From NCBI RefSeq assembly GCF_024139115.2, contig NC_085139.1, positions 102,968,158-103,032,157 of the forward strand: 64,000 bases of DNA. Reading direction: 5' to 3'. The translations under genes and the position numbers were made by a program. The DNA comes from Armigeres subalbatus (Eukaryota > Arthropoda > Insecta > Diptera > Culicidae). The notes beneath the pieces were generated by a model that was given only the letters and a program-made list of their open reading frames with translations, had not been told where the DNA came from and did not search any database. Shown piece by piece: positions 50,392 through 62,550 of the stretch; positions within the stretch are counted from its first letter, which is position 1; every line of letters begins with the position of its first letter.

Positions 50392-52910
50392 CTACAACAA
50401 ATTTGAAGTAAATATCGTTGCTGATGTTTTTGAACAATGAACCTTGGACTCGGTAAAATACTTACGTTCCGACATTTCCACAATCACGCTGTACCCGTCC
50501 CTGTTTGCTGGCTTGCGGCAGTTCAACGCCACGCGTAATCGCTTACCACTGATTTTGACCCGGTTCATTTCCAGCGCCCGGAACGCATCCTCCCGCTGAT
50601 GGTAATCTATGTACATTTCCCCGAATTTTTCCAACAAGCTGAAATCGCAGAGCACGATACGTCCGTAACGGGCGAAGGTGGCCTTCAGTTCATCCTCACG
50701 AACCCCATTGGCGATATTACCGATAAAGACTAAAAACCACAATCCATTCAGATATCATTTATTTGTATCCCCTTCTTTACACGCAACTTACCGCACTGAT
50801 CGGTTTTCCCCTCGCGTGGGCGTCCCAATTGTCTCATCTCACGCAATAGCGATTCCGGTGTTCGGGTGCTCGTCACCGAAGGCCGATTATAGCGCCGGCC
50901 TCGATCAAGCGATTTCGATCGGCGCCGCGATGAACGGTCCCTCGATGATGATCGATCGTGGCGTCGGTTGCGATCCGGTGATCGGGAACGGCGACCCCTG
51001 GACCGGCTTCGGCGGTAGTTGTACCGCGCGCGATACTCACGGGAGTGACTGCGCGAGAAGCGACGTTTGCCACGGGATGAACTTCGACTGCGCCGTTCTC
51101 GAGACAAACTCTTCTTTTTAGGAGGCTGTTTCGTCATTTCCTGTTCGTGGCGTTCACGGGAAAGAGAGCGTGCTCTCTCGGCAAGCCACAATTTCTTCGC
51201 TTCGAGTTGTCGCTGGATGTCGGTGCACTCTCTGTCGAGCGCCGATTGGCGTTCGCAGAGAGCAGTGAACTGCTCTGACTTCCGATCGCCACTCATACGC
51301 AACTGAGTCAGTTGACGGGTGACGTTAATCTTTTCAACGCGAATCTGCTGGATTCGGTCATGTGCTTTGCGATCACTTGGCGAAACTGAACGCTCACGGG
51401 ACCGACTGGACCTGGACGGGCCGCCCACATCGACAAGCTTCTTGTCCAGCAGATGAAGACGATTCTTGATTTGTAGTTCTTTTTCGCGGATGTAACTTTC
51501 AATACGGTTCATTTCTTTGGGAGAAACCGCGCGGGCCGAGTTGAGATCATCTAACTGATGGCCCAACTCCTCGGTGGGATCGTACGTATCCTTCGCTCGG
51601 ATGTTTCTCTTCTCGGCCAGGTATTCTCGAAGATCTCCTTGCTGCGATGCTTCTGGTTGAATACGATGGATCGTTACGCTGGGAACTGGTAACGATAGGG
51701 GTCCTCCGATAATGGTCGTGCCTGGAGCCGGTGGTTGTGGCATGAATACACTTCTAGTGACAGGAGGAGGAACCATGGCTGGCGGGCCGTACATGGGTCC
51801 TCCTGGAGCCCAGCCTTGAACGAAATCCCTCGGTGGCCCTCCTAGTAGCATCATGTTTGGAGCTGGAGGGTTGGTATAAACTAGCGCCTGCTCACGTTGT
51901 CGCTGGTAGCTGTCATCGTACACTGGATCAAAACGTGGTTCCTCGAATTCGTGTATAAAATTCGCATGGTTACGTTGATAAACGTGGTCCGGTGCGGGTT
52001 GATCATCAACAATGTCCATATCGACGGAGTGCCTTCTACGCATAGGAGAACGTTTTGCACTTCGATCGAAATCTCCTTCCCACTCGTTCGGTTCATCCCG
52101 CCGGTGTCGGTCATCCCGCGATGGAGAACGACGGCCTCTGTCCTCGTTAATGATGCGACGCTGAAGAGCAATCAAATCATCCATTGGGATCGGAGGATCT
52201 CGACGAGACGAGTTTCTGCGTCGTCTAGATCTTTTCTCCTCTTTGCGTTCCGGAGATCGAGCTCGCGGTGGACTACTCGGCTGGACAGGAAGATCTTTCG
52301 CATTCTGTTGATTCATCACATCCCGATAAACTGACAATACGAACGAATAACGATTAGCTTGCGGACCAGTAGATTACCGAACCAAATACTTACGTAGCGC
52401 CTTCACGGGATTTTTGGCTAAAACCTTAAGCTGAACAATCTTCTTGGCCGTTTTGGAATCTCGGCAGATTACCAAAAATCTCCTGTGATCTACTTTGTCC
52501 ACAAACGTTATCGCTCCATGTCCCACCAAGCTGTTATACATTTTGGTAACAGAGATGTCATCTAAAACGATAGAAAAACAAAGGCCATTCTCGTTATTTA
52601 GAGCACGATTCTCCAACAGATAAAAATATAATTCAATTACCTTGCTGGCACTCGACCTCCACCGTTTCGAGCGAATCGTACTTCGGCCTCTCGCTTGCCA
52701 TGTGTTTGAAGATGGGATAGTTGTTGAGCGGTCCCTTCAGGCGTACGGCGTTGAAGGCATCGACGAAGGAGCAAAAGTTGGCGTACACCTTCCAGGTGTT
52801 GGTATCGTACGGTGATTGCTCATGGCGCATAGACGTCACGAACGCTATGCTGATGAAATGGCGCCGAAGTTCTTTGAGCGTCGTCCGGACCGGGCAGTTG
52901 TGGATGACGA
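50198..52910 (-). CDS. RRM/RS-domain RNA-binding protein gene, 5' incomplete
   Basis: Five exons: 52641-52910, 52394-52561, 50792-52330, 50466-50729 and 50198-50391. All four introns and the upstream acceptor are phase 1 with GT-AG ends, giving about 810 codons. The first exon holds an RRM-like start (VVIHNCPVRTTLKELRRHFI). The second continues with LVGHGAITFVDKVDHRRFLV. The large third exon is Arg/Ser-rich with SPERKEEKRSRRRRNSSR, a coiled-coil-like middle and an RS domain near its end. The fourth has a clear RRM (VFIGNIANGVREDELKATFA, with KFGEMYIDYHQREDAFRAL). The fifth carries a further RRM-like fold (DIEFIWHYENATIATVTFER). It probably acts in nuclear RNA processing. The true start lies upstream and was not found. 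I do not recognise the orthologue. Confidence 0.82.
50466..50729 (-). CDS. RRM/RS gene exon with canonical RRM
   Basis: 88 codons between a TTTTTAG acceptor and a GAAC|GTAAGT donor. RNP2-like VFIGNI and RNP1-like KFGEMYIDY lie in the expected order. Confidence 0.85.
50792..52330 (-). CDS. RRM/RS gene long RS-rich exon
   Basis: 1539 bases between a TATTGTCAG acceptor and a TGCG|GTAAGT donor. The N-terminal part is basic and proline-rich. The middle (residues about 250-390 of the exon) is charged and coiled-coil-like (EMNRIESYIREKELQIKNRL). The last quarter is an RS domain (RSRSRGRRSRSPDRNRRHD). Confidence 0.85.
52394..52561 (-). CDS. RRM/RS gene short exon
   Basis: 168 bases from the acceptor CGTTTTAG to a CTAC|GTAAGT donor. 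It encodes DDISVTKMYNSLVGHGAITF, then DHRRFLVICRD, RRM-like. The intron before it is 79 bases (52562-52640). Confidence 0.8.
52641..52910 (-). CDS. RRM/RS gene first visible exon
   Basis: 270 bases between a likely acceptor, TTCCACCCACAG, and a CAAG|GTAATT donor. The frame stays open upstream to an ATG at 52971, an alternative start. A splice site in the same phase as all others makes an upstream exon more likely. Confidence 0.7.
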
Positions 52911-53489
52911 CTGTGGGTGGAAGAACGACGCAACTGTTGATCCAAAAGGTACTTCTCAAGCCGAAAGCCAAATGTCCAGTAGATGGGCATTTGGTTTCAA
53001 CATTGATAGATATGTCCCGCGATGGTTACTAACTATACTGTCCGCAAAAAGCAAAACATAACTTGTAAAATGTTTCGGAGATAGGATCGCATTAATAGAT
53101 AACAAGAATCAACTATTATAGACATAATGAGGATCGAAGAAAATAAACAAATAAAACGGGCATTTTGGTATCATATGACAAAGATTGATGAGCAAAAGAA
53201 TTATTTATTATAATCAACACTGTATTTCTCATATGTATGCATTTCACAGCTTTGGGATCTAAGTTATTCAAGTTATTATGGACGTAACGCCTTTTTTTGC
53301 TAGTTGTGATAAATAATTTTCTTGTTCGTTGGAATGAACTTTATTAAGAATACCTACCAATTATAATTTTATTTAGTTTTGCGTAACCGCCTTCTGTTGT
53401 TATCGTTGTCTCGATCACCTCCTTCAGACACCTTATTTCTTTTTAAACCGTGAACCTGTTGATTTTCTTGTCTAGCCGAATAAACAGTG

Positions 53490-54660
53490 GAGCCACCAAT
53501 GCTAGACGAAGTGAAAAAGACTATTCGAGAGCTAAAGAACGGTAAGGCCGCTGAAAAGGACGGCATCCCGGCTGAGCTTCTAATAGGTGGGAGTGACCGG
53601 CTGAAAGAAAAATCCACCAAGTGATTGCAATGATTTGGGAGGGAAAATAAATCCCTTCGAGCTGGCTTAATGGTCTCGTATGTCCTATCTACAAGAAAGG
53701 GCACAGACTCGATTGAGCTAATTATCGAGGTATAACACTCCTCAATACTGCCCATAAGGTAATCTTCCGTACATAGATTAATGAGAAAATGTGCAGGTTG
53801 AATATCATACGCCGATTCTTCAACTTCAGCATAATGAACGTCCATAGCCCACGCTCCGGGAGCACCGATGTTGATAAGGACGGATTCGAACGTGAGTACG
53901 ACAGCTGACATGGACACGACGTCAAAATCATCACAGGAGATTTAAACGCTCAGATTGGCCTGGAGGAGCTCTAACCGACTATTGGGAAGTTCAGCGCCCA
54001 CCGGCTGACGAACGAAAATGGCCTGCGACTAATTGATGTCACTACCTCCAATTATATGGTCATTTGCAGCACCTACTTCCAACACAACCTTCCGTATCGG
54101 TTCATCTGGAGATCGCGGATTACATGGACATTGTCGGCCGCACATTTACAAAGGTGGTAGAACTGTACACCCGCCTAAAACGTGAAGCATCAAAAGTTGA
54201 ACTGGTGGTGAATGCATCAAAATCAAAATACATGCTAGTGGGCGGAACCGAGTGCGACAGGGCCTGTCTGGGAAGCAGTGTTACTATAGACGGGGATACC
54301 TTCAAAGTGGTCGAGCAATTCATCTACCTTAGATCCTTGCTAACGGCTGATAACAATATTAGTCGTGAAATATGAAGGCGCATCATCTGTGGAAGTCAGG
54401 CCAACTACGGGCTCCAGAAGAAACTGCGGTCAAAAAAGATTCACCACCGCACCAAATGTGTCATGTTCAAGACGCTGGTAAGACCGGTAGTCCTCTACGG
54501 ACACGAAACATGGACAATGCTCGAGGAGGACTTGCAAGTACTCGGAGTATTCGAGAGACGGGTGCTTATGAACATCTTTGGCGGTGTGCAAGAAGACGGT
54601 GTCACTATGGGGGATCCCCATACAAGCGAGCGGTCAAAAATAAAATTGGACTTTTAAAGT
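53490..54660 (+). pseudogene. RTE-type LINE pieces in scrambled order
   Basis: 53490-53755 is an RT linker (PPMLDEVKKTIRELKNGKAA, then CPIYKKGHRLD). 53870-54115 is endonuclease (KIITGDLNAQIGLEEL in mixed frames). 54115-54655 is RT C-terminus (DYMDIVGRTFTKVVELYTRL, then GHETWTMLEEDLQVLGV). All are on the plus strand, but the endonuclease piece lies after an RT piece, opposite to the order in an intact element. Many stops. 52975-53480 holds nothing I can assign. Confidence 0.75.
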
Positions 54661-56089
54661 GATTTTCCACTTAGTTTTAGCTGTGTATGGTCGAAATAGC
54701 ATGAATATACAATTTCCAACCCCCTTTGGGGATCGTCTATGAATTACGTAATTATTTTTTCATAGGTTCGATTAACGTGACAAAGCAAACCTATTTGGGA
54801 AGTTGAAATTTCGTGCGTTTTCTTAAGGAGAAGGAAGGCTGTACAAAACTAAGTTCAGCAATTTATGGACATTATGGCGGCGATCATGTTAAATGACATT
54901 AATTTCATGACATTCCGTGATATTTTTTGTTCTCACTCTCATGCCTCACAATTTGTATTTAGAACAATTTGTTTGACAAAGTACTAGGATCTGAAGGATC
55001 ATAAAGCATTAAATGTTAATCAAATAATCAGAATTGAAAATAACTTTTGAAAAAGGGTATTAGCAAATTAGAAATCGCAATCCCATGACATTTTTACGTG
55101 TACAAGTTATTCAAAAAATGAGATTAATATATTCTCAAAAATGTGGACATTCATTGTGGAATGTAAGAATGCTCCATTCTTCCGAAAAGCAAAATTCTTT
55201 TAATTTAAATAACAACACTATTTGAATTACTTTTGATTTGTTTTCATGATTTCTACAAGTTATATACAGCATCATTCTTTTTCTGTGTCAAGGTTTAAGT
55301 CTTCAATGATATTTTCTTCAATTCCATCAACGATGGAAGATGAGATAAATTCATCTAAAGTATTAGAAGATAAAGAACTTTTGAAAATCTTCAAATATTA
55401 CAAAATTACGCATGGCATAAGAATAACTAAGTGAAAAATTTTTTTCCAACGTCTCCTCGTTATCCAAATCGAGCTTAAAATGGATCTGATTCATATAAGG
55501 CACGAAGGAAAATGTCAACATTTGCCTCTCTTGATCATTTTCTTGCATTATGAGTTCTAAATTTCTTCAACTGTTTATATTGACTTTCCGCTGGTTGTTC
55601 AGCCAGTGAACCTCAAAGTGTAGATGAGTGAATAAATATTTCCCTACCATTAGCCAGACATTCATGAACACTAGCAGGAATTTCATACGCTCCGTTCTAA
55701 CTAAGATATTGTTCGTCTTTACTCTTGCAATAAACATGTCGGGAATTATTGATTCCAGGAGATTTATAAATATTTACATATTATGAAATCTCATATTTAG
55801 TTCTCCATCAGTAGCTAATGAATAGCTCAGAAAATTAAGTTTAGAGAATGACTCAAACCACTCAAGCCCCAAACGCATTTCAGCGGAATGGCGACGGAAA
55901 CAGTAAAATTTGACAGGAATTATATGAGCGAACTGTTAAATCCTTCCGTTACCGTTGTGCTGCATTGCATTGGGGTTTTATTCATTACTCCTTTGAAAAG
56001 TTAATTAAATGAGCTCAAATGGTTATAAATAAAGTCGAAGTTATTACCAATAAATGTATTTTGACCATACCCTTTGAGCGCATAGTTCA
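54661..56089. other. unassigned AT-rich stretch
   Basis: No gene, no element ends and no long repeat that I can support. Short AT-rich open frames near 55246-55548 lack recognisable domains. Confidence 0.3.
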
Positions 56090-56189
56090 GTCTGACCCAT
56101 TTTCAATAGGAAACGATGGGACTAGATTTCCCGTCGAATGAAACTTGTTGCGAGAAAATCGGACACAAATAAGTGTCTAAATGGCGATT

Positions 56190-56365
56190 GCGTTCTTTTG
56201 CGCACATACATACAGACGCGCATGCACACACATACAGACATCACCTCAATTCTTCGCGCTGAGTTAGTTGATATATACCACTAGGGGTCTCCGGGCCTTC
56301 TATCAAACATTCGTTTTTGGAATGAGCATTAACCTTGGAGTACGAGAGAGGCAAAACACGGTAAA
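56190..56365 (+). repeat. interspersed repeat ending GAGAGAGGCAAAA
   Basis: The second copy of the repeat at 21615-21912: CAGACATCACCTCAATTC, GGGTCTCCGGGCC and a GAGAGAGGCAAAA end. Preceded by CA-rich sequence. Confidence 0.6.
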
Positions 56366-56884
56366 AAACAAATGAAAAAAATCAGAGTGACTTAACTCTG
56401 TTAATTGCAAATACTGGCAAGAAATTCTTTCAGGACATTTTAGTCGAAGCTTTGTCCTTGATGTGTATCATAAAAGAACCCAGGGATTCCTGAGGAAAAA
56501 AGTTCTTCACTATCAAAGTTGAAAATAGCGTCGTTTTTGAAAAAATATTGCTTCCGCATTTTTTCAATTTTTTCACAGTGTAACCATTAGTTTTTGCACA
56601 CCATTTAAAAGCTTATACAATAACCTTTGTAATGATGTATTAACATTGAAGAAAAACATTTAAAAAATATTTCAATAAATAGTTGAAAATAAAATATTTT
56701 TTCAGAAAATTTGCTAACTTTTTACCCATTTCTGACTTTGCCACCTTATATCTTTGGAACTAGTGCACCTAGAGACTTCAAATTCAGAATTTCTCTTAAT
56801 TAGAGTATTGACAATGGAGAGAAAATATTTTAAAATAATTCGGAAGACATGACATTTTCGATTAATGACCGCCCGAAATCCTAT

Positions 56885-57217
56885 AGTGGGTGTGTGGCGC
56901 CGAAGAATGAACCACGAGCTCGCCCAACTCTACGGCGAACCTATAGTATCCAGAAGGTAACTAAAACTGGAAGGGTACGATGGGCAGGACATGTTGCTAG
57001 AATGCCAGATAGCAACCCTGCGAAGATGGTGTTCACTTCCGATCCGGCAGGTACGAGACGGCATGGAGCACAGCGAGCGAGGTGGGGAGACCAGGTGCAA
57101 AACGACTTGGCGAGCGTGGGGCGCATTCAAGGATGGAGAGATGCGGCCTCGAACGTGTATTGTGGCGCAAATTGTTGATTCATTGTTATCTGTTTAGATA
57201 TAAACTAAATAAATGAA
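56885..57217 (+). pseudogene. RTE-type LINE, family 1, 3' end only
   Basis: It encodes the C-terminal tail (RRMNHELAQLYGEP-like in frame, then RVRWAGHVARMPDSNPAKMV and RRHGAQRARWGDQVQND) and ends with an AAACTAAATAAATGAAT tail. It is a severely 5'-truncated insertion. Confidence 0.8.
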
Positions 57218-57219
57218 TG

Positions 57220-57430
57220 GGTTTTAGAAGTTAAAAACATGTGAGATTTGATAGGCGAAAAGGATAATTGATCCATTTTCTGATGCGGATGCCAGATTGA
57301 TGTTCCAGAGCCTGACAATCTCTATCCATGACCAAAATCAGCTATAGCTGGGTTTTAAGAGTTAGAACTTGTGCGATTTGATATGTGGAAAATATAAGTA
57401 ATCCATTTTCTGATGCGGTTCCGATTATTG
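57220..57430 (+). repeat. two direct copies of a 75-bp repeat, spacing 131 bp
   Basis: 57220-57296 and 57352-57426 both read GGGTTTTA(G)A(A/G)GTTA and end ATCCATTTTCTGATGCGG. They flank unrelated sequence. 57431-58406 shows nothing I can assign. Confidence 0.6.
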
Positions 57431-58418
57431 ATTCATTTTCAGTTTAGGTTAAGTTTCCAGGTTCCCAACTGCATACGAATCTCAAACTAAAACGAACGAA
57501 CGATTGACATACGATGACCACATAACTAGCGTTATATGTTCCTTGATTATAAAAGCGTAAGCACGACATTGTTCTCGTCACTCTTTCGAAGGATGCTGAA
57601 CGACCAGCTACCAGCTCCGCTGTATTTGAAGCGTGGTAGCCACCTAGAGGACCAGCTCCGCTTCGATCCGGGTAAGCGGGTGGCTCCACCCCCGGTGCAC
57701 AGTGGTTAAAATCCCGAAAAACGTGATCGTCAGTTTTTTCGGTATGAGATCGTTTTTTAAATGGCATGGTATGTTCAGCAAGGATGTTACATACATCAAG
57801 GGGTATCATTTGAGAAAATTTCCTTTTTGATTAATTCACCTAAAAGTGAAATAGAAATTTTATTTTTTTTCAAAATTTGTTGGAACAACATGGCGTCTGA
57901 TAGATTTAGTTTGAAAAATGTATTGGAGGGTAATTACTTCCTTCTGTGGGGTTTCATCCCACGAAACCAGTACGCTAGACTGTTGCTTTCCCTTCTAAGC
58001 TAAGCTTTAATTATAAATATTTATCTTAAAGGTACCAAAGAATGACTCGAACATGTAAAAATTAAAGTTATTTTTCCAAAACAAATATCTGACGAGGATA
58101 CAATGATATACAAATAAAACCTACTGTAATAGAAAGCTTTGAAGTTTCTCTTTTGAATGTGCATTGATTTGGCTGCCACTTTTTGCAACCTTGCGAGATA
58201 TTTTTGTGTGAAAAATGTGTAATTTTGTTCGTAAATCTCGAATTTCCTTCTAACAATTAAAAATATTGTTATGATTGTTACCGGCCAATAGTCGTCACAA
58301 TGTGGAGATAATCCTAAATAAGGACCAAACATTATTTAAAGGCACTAAGGTAGGAATTTTGCTAAATAAAACTTAGTTAGACACAAAATTTGATAAAACT
58401 GTTAAATTGAAAAATGTA

Positions 58419-60503
58419 TTATTATTTATTCAGACTAAGGCCGAAGTGGCCTGTGCGGTATATAAGAGTCTCCTCCATTCGGCTCGGTCCATGGCTACAC
58501 GTCGCCAACCACGCAGTCTACGGAGGGTCCGCAAGTCATCTTCCACCTGATCGATCCACCTTGCCCGCTGCGCACCTCGCCTTCTTGTGCCCGTCGGATC
58601 GTTGTCGAGAACCATTTTCACCGGGTTACTGTCCGACATTCTGGCTACGTGCCCGGCCCATCGCAGTCGTCCGATTTTCACGGTGTGAACGATGGATGGT
58701 TCTCCCAACAGCTGATGCAATTCGTGGTTCATTCGCCTCCTCCACGTACCGTCCGCCATCTGCACCCCACCATAGATGGTACGCAGCACTTTCCTTTCGA
58801 AAACTCCAAGTGCGCGTTGGTCCTCCACGAGCATCGTCCAGGTCTCGTGTCCGTAGAGGACTACCGGTCTAATGAGCGTTTTGTAGATTGTCAGTTTGGT
58901 ACGGCGGCGAACTCTATTCGATCGGAGCGTCTTGCGGAGTCCAAAGTACGTACGATTTCCAGCCACTATGCGTCTCCGAATTTCTCTGCTGGTGTCATTT
59001 TCGGCAGTCACCAGTGAGCCCAAGTACACAAATTCTTCTACCACCTCGATTTCGTCACCACCGATGCAAACTCGCGGTGGGTGGCTCACATTGTCTTCTC
59101 TTGAACCTCTTCCTATCATGTACTTCGTCTTCGACGTGTTGATGACTAGTCCGATCCGCTTAGCTTCCCTCTTCAGTCTGATGTAGGCTTCCTCCATCTT
59201 CTCAAAGTTACGTGCCATAATATCTATGTCGTCGGCGAAACCAAATAGCTGGACGGACTTATTAAAATTGTACCACTCGTGTTAATCCCTGCTCTTCGTA
59301 TTACCCCTTCCAAAGCGATGTTGAATAGCAGACACGAAAGACCATCACCTTGCCGTAACTCTCTACGCGTTTCAAAGGGACTCGAGAATGCCCCTGAAAC
59401 TCGAACTACGCACATCACCCGATCCATCGTCGCCTTGATCAACCGTATCAGTTTATCCAGAAAACCGTGTTCGTGCATTAGCTGCCATAGCTGGTCCCGA
59501 TCGATTGTATCATATGCGGCTTTGAAGTCGATGAATAGATGATGTGTGGGCACGTTGTATTCGCGGCATTTCTGCAGTACTTGGCGAATGGCGAACACCT
59601 GGTCCGTGGTGGAGCGTTCGCCCATAAAACCCGCCTGGTACTGCCCCACGAACTCCCTTGCAGTTGGTGCTAGTCGACGGCATAAAATTTGGGAGAGTAC
59701 CTTGTAGGCGGCGTTCAGCAATGTGATTGCGCGGTAGTTGCTACAATCCAGCTTATCGCCCTTTTTGTAGATGGGACACACGACACCTTTCATCCACTCC
59801 TGAGGCAAAACTTCCTCCTCCCAAATCTTGGTAATGACCCAGTGCAGCGCTCTAGCCAGTGCCTCACCACCGTGTTTAAACAGCTCTCCTGGTAGTTGGT
59901 CAACCCCAGGGGCTTTGTTGTTCTTCAGCCGGCCAATCTCCTCCTGGATTTCCTGGAGATCCGGAGCCGGGAAAATTATGTCCTGCGCGCGTTCTCCCAG
60001 GTCCATCACCATACCGCCATCTTCGTCAGCCACATCGCCATTCAGGTGTTCTTCGTAGTGCTGCCGCCACCTTTGGATCACCTCACGCTCGTTCGTAAGA
60101 AGGTTCCCGTTTATGTCCTTACACATATCAGGCTGTGGCACGTGGCCCTTACGTGAACGGTTTAACTTCTCATAGAACTTTCGTGTGTTATTAGCGCGGT
60201 ACAGTTGCTCCGTTTCTTCACGGTCTCGATCTTCCTGCTGGCGCTTTTCCTCCGGAAAATCGAGTTTTGTCTGTTCCGCGCCTGTTTATATCGTGCCTCG
60301 TTCGCCCTCGTGCGGTGTTGCAGCAATCTCGCCCATGCTGCATTCTTCTCTTCCACTAACTGCTCACATTCGCCGTCATACCAGTCGTTTCTCTGATCCG
60401 GGGCACCGTGCCAAGTGCAGCGGTTGCGGTGCTACCAATGGCGGATCGAATATCTCTCCAGCCATCTTCAAGAGACGCTGCGCCTAGCTGCTCTTCCGTT
60501 CCG
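58419..60503 (-). pseudogene. RTE-type LINE, family 2, 5'-truncated copy
   Basis: A 12-base target duplication, TTGAAAAATGTA, flanks it (58407-58418 and 60504-60515). It carries a linker (60162-60356), RT in two long frames, and an AATAAATAATAA tail. 59224-60141 contains RLKNNKAPGVDQLPGELF, FIDFKAAYDTIDRDQL and RQGDGLSCLLFNIALE. 58430-59218 contains the C-terminal region (EEFVYLGSLVTAENDTSREI, GHETWTMLVEDQRALG). A frame break near 59220 falls at the palm active site. The endonuclease is lost through 5' truncation. Confidence 0.9.
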
Positions 60504-61059
60504 TTGAAAAATGTACGTACTATAAAAAGACCCCTCCACCGGGGTATACTATTGACGATTAAAGGTTGCATGAAGAAGAAGAAGTCGAAGGATGATATTT
60601 GAAAAATATTGCACGGGGAAGCATACGGGAAGTTTTTTAAAACTCTTCTCAAAAATTCTAGGAGCAATTTAATTAAAAACGGTTAGCAGTACGGGGGCAG
60701 CAGGGACTATGTCCAAGGGCTTGACGATCCCTCCCCAGGCCATCTGCGAGTTGTGGCGCCTGCCTAGGATGTGGTGGGGTTTGACAGTGGGCCCTGTTAA
60801 ACCTCTATAAAAGCTGCATGTATCCGCAAGTAGGCTCCGCCAAAGCGACCGTGTGCCGCTCAAAGCGCACAAGCCCAAGTCCTGGTGTTAGGTGGGACGC
60901 TAAACAGCCCTGACACGACGGCCCTCCAACGAGACAGGAGGTTTGCGCAGGCCCAATAAGCCGCCTTTAAAAACAACTATTACGAACGACATAGAAGATA
61001 ATACGACTCGATACAATCGGCAACGACTTAGGCGACGAATAAAGGATCACGATTGGAAG

Positions 61060-62510
61060 CTTGGAACATGAAACTGCAAGTCGCTAGGCTTTGCAGGTTG
61101 CGATAGGATAATCTACGATGAATTACATCCCCGCAACTTCGATGTCGTAGCGCTGCAGGAAATCTGCTGGACAGGACAGAAAGTGTGGAAAAGCGGGCAT
61201 CGAGCGGCTACCTTCTACCAAAGCTGTGGCACCACCAACGAGCTGGGAACCGGCTTCATAGTGCTGGGAAAGATGCGCCAACGCGTGATTGGGTGGCAGC
61301 CAATCAACGCAAGGATGTGCAAGCTGAGGATAAAAGGCCGTTTCTTCAACTATAGCATCATCAACGTGCACTGCCCACACGAAGGGAGATCCGACGACGA
61401 GAAAGAAGCGTTCTATGCGCAGCTGGAGCAGACATACGATGGATGCCCACTGCGGGACGTCAAAATCGTCATCGGTGACATGAACGCTCAGGTAGGAAGG
61501 AGGAAATGTATAGACCGGTCATCGGACCGGATAGTCTGCATACCGTATCGAACGACAACGGCCAACGATGCATAAACTTTGCAGCCTCCCGCGGAATGGT
61601 AGTCCGAAGCACTTTCTTCCCCGTAAGAATATCCACAAGGCCACATGGAAATCACCTAACCAAGTAACGGAAAACCAAATCGACCACGTTCTAATCGACG
61701 GTAAATTCTTCTCCGACATCACGAACGTACGCACTTACCGCAGTGCGAATATTGAATCCGACCACTACCTCGTCGCAGTATGTCTGCGCTCAAAACTCTC
61801 GACGGTGATCAACACGCGTCGGAGTCGTCCGCCGCGGCTTAACATTGGGCGGCTACAAGACGGTAGATTAGCCCAAGACTACGCGCAGCAGCTGGAAGTG
61901 GCACTCCCAACGGAAGAGCAGCTAGGCGCAGCATCTCTTGAAGATGGCTGGAGAGATATTCGATCCGCCATTGGAAGCACCGCAACCGCTGCACTAGGCA
62001 CGGTGGCTCCGGATCAGAGAAACGACTGGTATGACGGCGAATGTGAGCAGTTAGTTGAGGAGAAGAATGCAGCATGGGCGAGATTGCTACAACACCGCAC
62101 GAGGGCGAACGAGGCACGATACAAACGGGCGCGGAACAGACAAAAATGCGCCAGCAGGAAGATCGAGACCGTGAAGAGACGGAGCAACTATACCGCGCTA
62201 ATAACACACGAAAGTTCTATGAGAAGTTGAACCGTTCACGTCAGGGCCACGTGCCACAGCCTGATATGTGTAAGGACATAAACGGAAACCTTTTTACGAA
62301 CGAGCGTGAGGGATCCAAAGGTGGCGGCAGCACTACGAAGAGCACCTGAATGGCGATATGGCAGACAATGGTGGCGGTATGGTAATGAACCTAGGAGCAC
62401 GCGCGCAGGACATGCGACTTCCGGCTCCGAATCTCCAGGAAATCCAGGAGGAGATCGGTCGGCTGAAAACAACAAAGCCCCTGGGTTGACCAACTACCAG
62501 GAGAGCTGTT
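61060..62510 (+). pseudogene. RTE family 2 endonuclease and linker, frameshifted
   Basis: APE-type endonuclease motifs: FDVVALQEICWTG near 61140, then in 61183-61575 INVHCPHEG and VIGDMNAQVG. In 61568-62230 come QIDHVLIDGKFF and ESDHYLVAV, the catalytic His-containing end. The linker follows (EEQLGAASLEDGWRDIRSAI). Breaks occur near 61505, 62150 and 62310. The domain would nick the target to prime reverse transcription. Confidence 0.85.
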
Positions 62511-62550
62511 TAAACACGGTGGTGAGGCACTGGCTAGAGCGCTGCACTGG

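Noticed and set aside
50678..51306. Plus-strand open frames opposite the RS domain
   Set aside because: Antisense shadows of an Arg/Ser-rich exon with clear splice sites on the minus strand.
57444..57809. Minus-strand 121-residue open frame
   Set aside because: No known domain and no splice or start context; neighbouring sequence is repeat debris.
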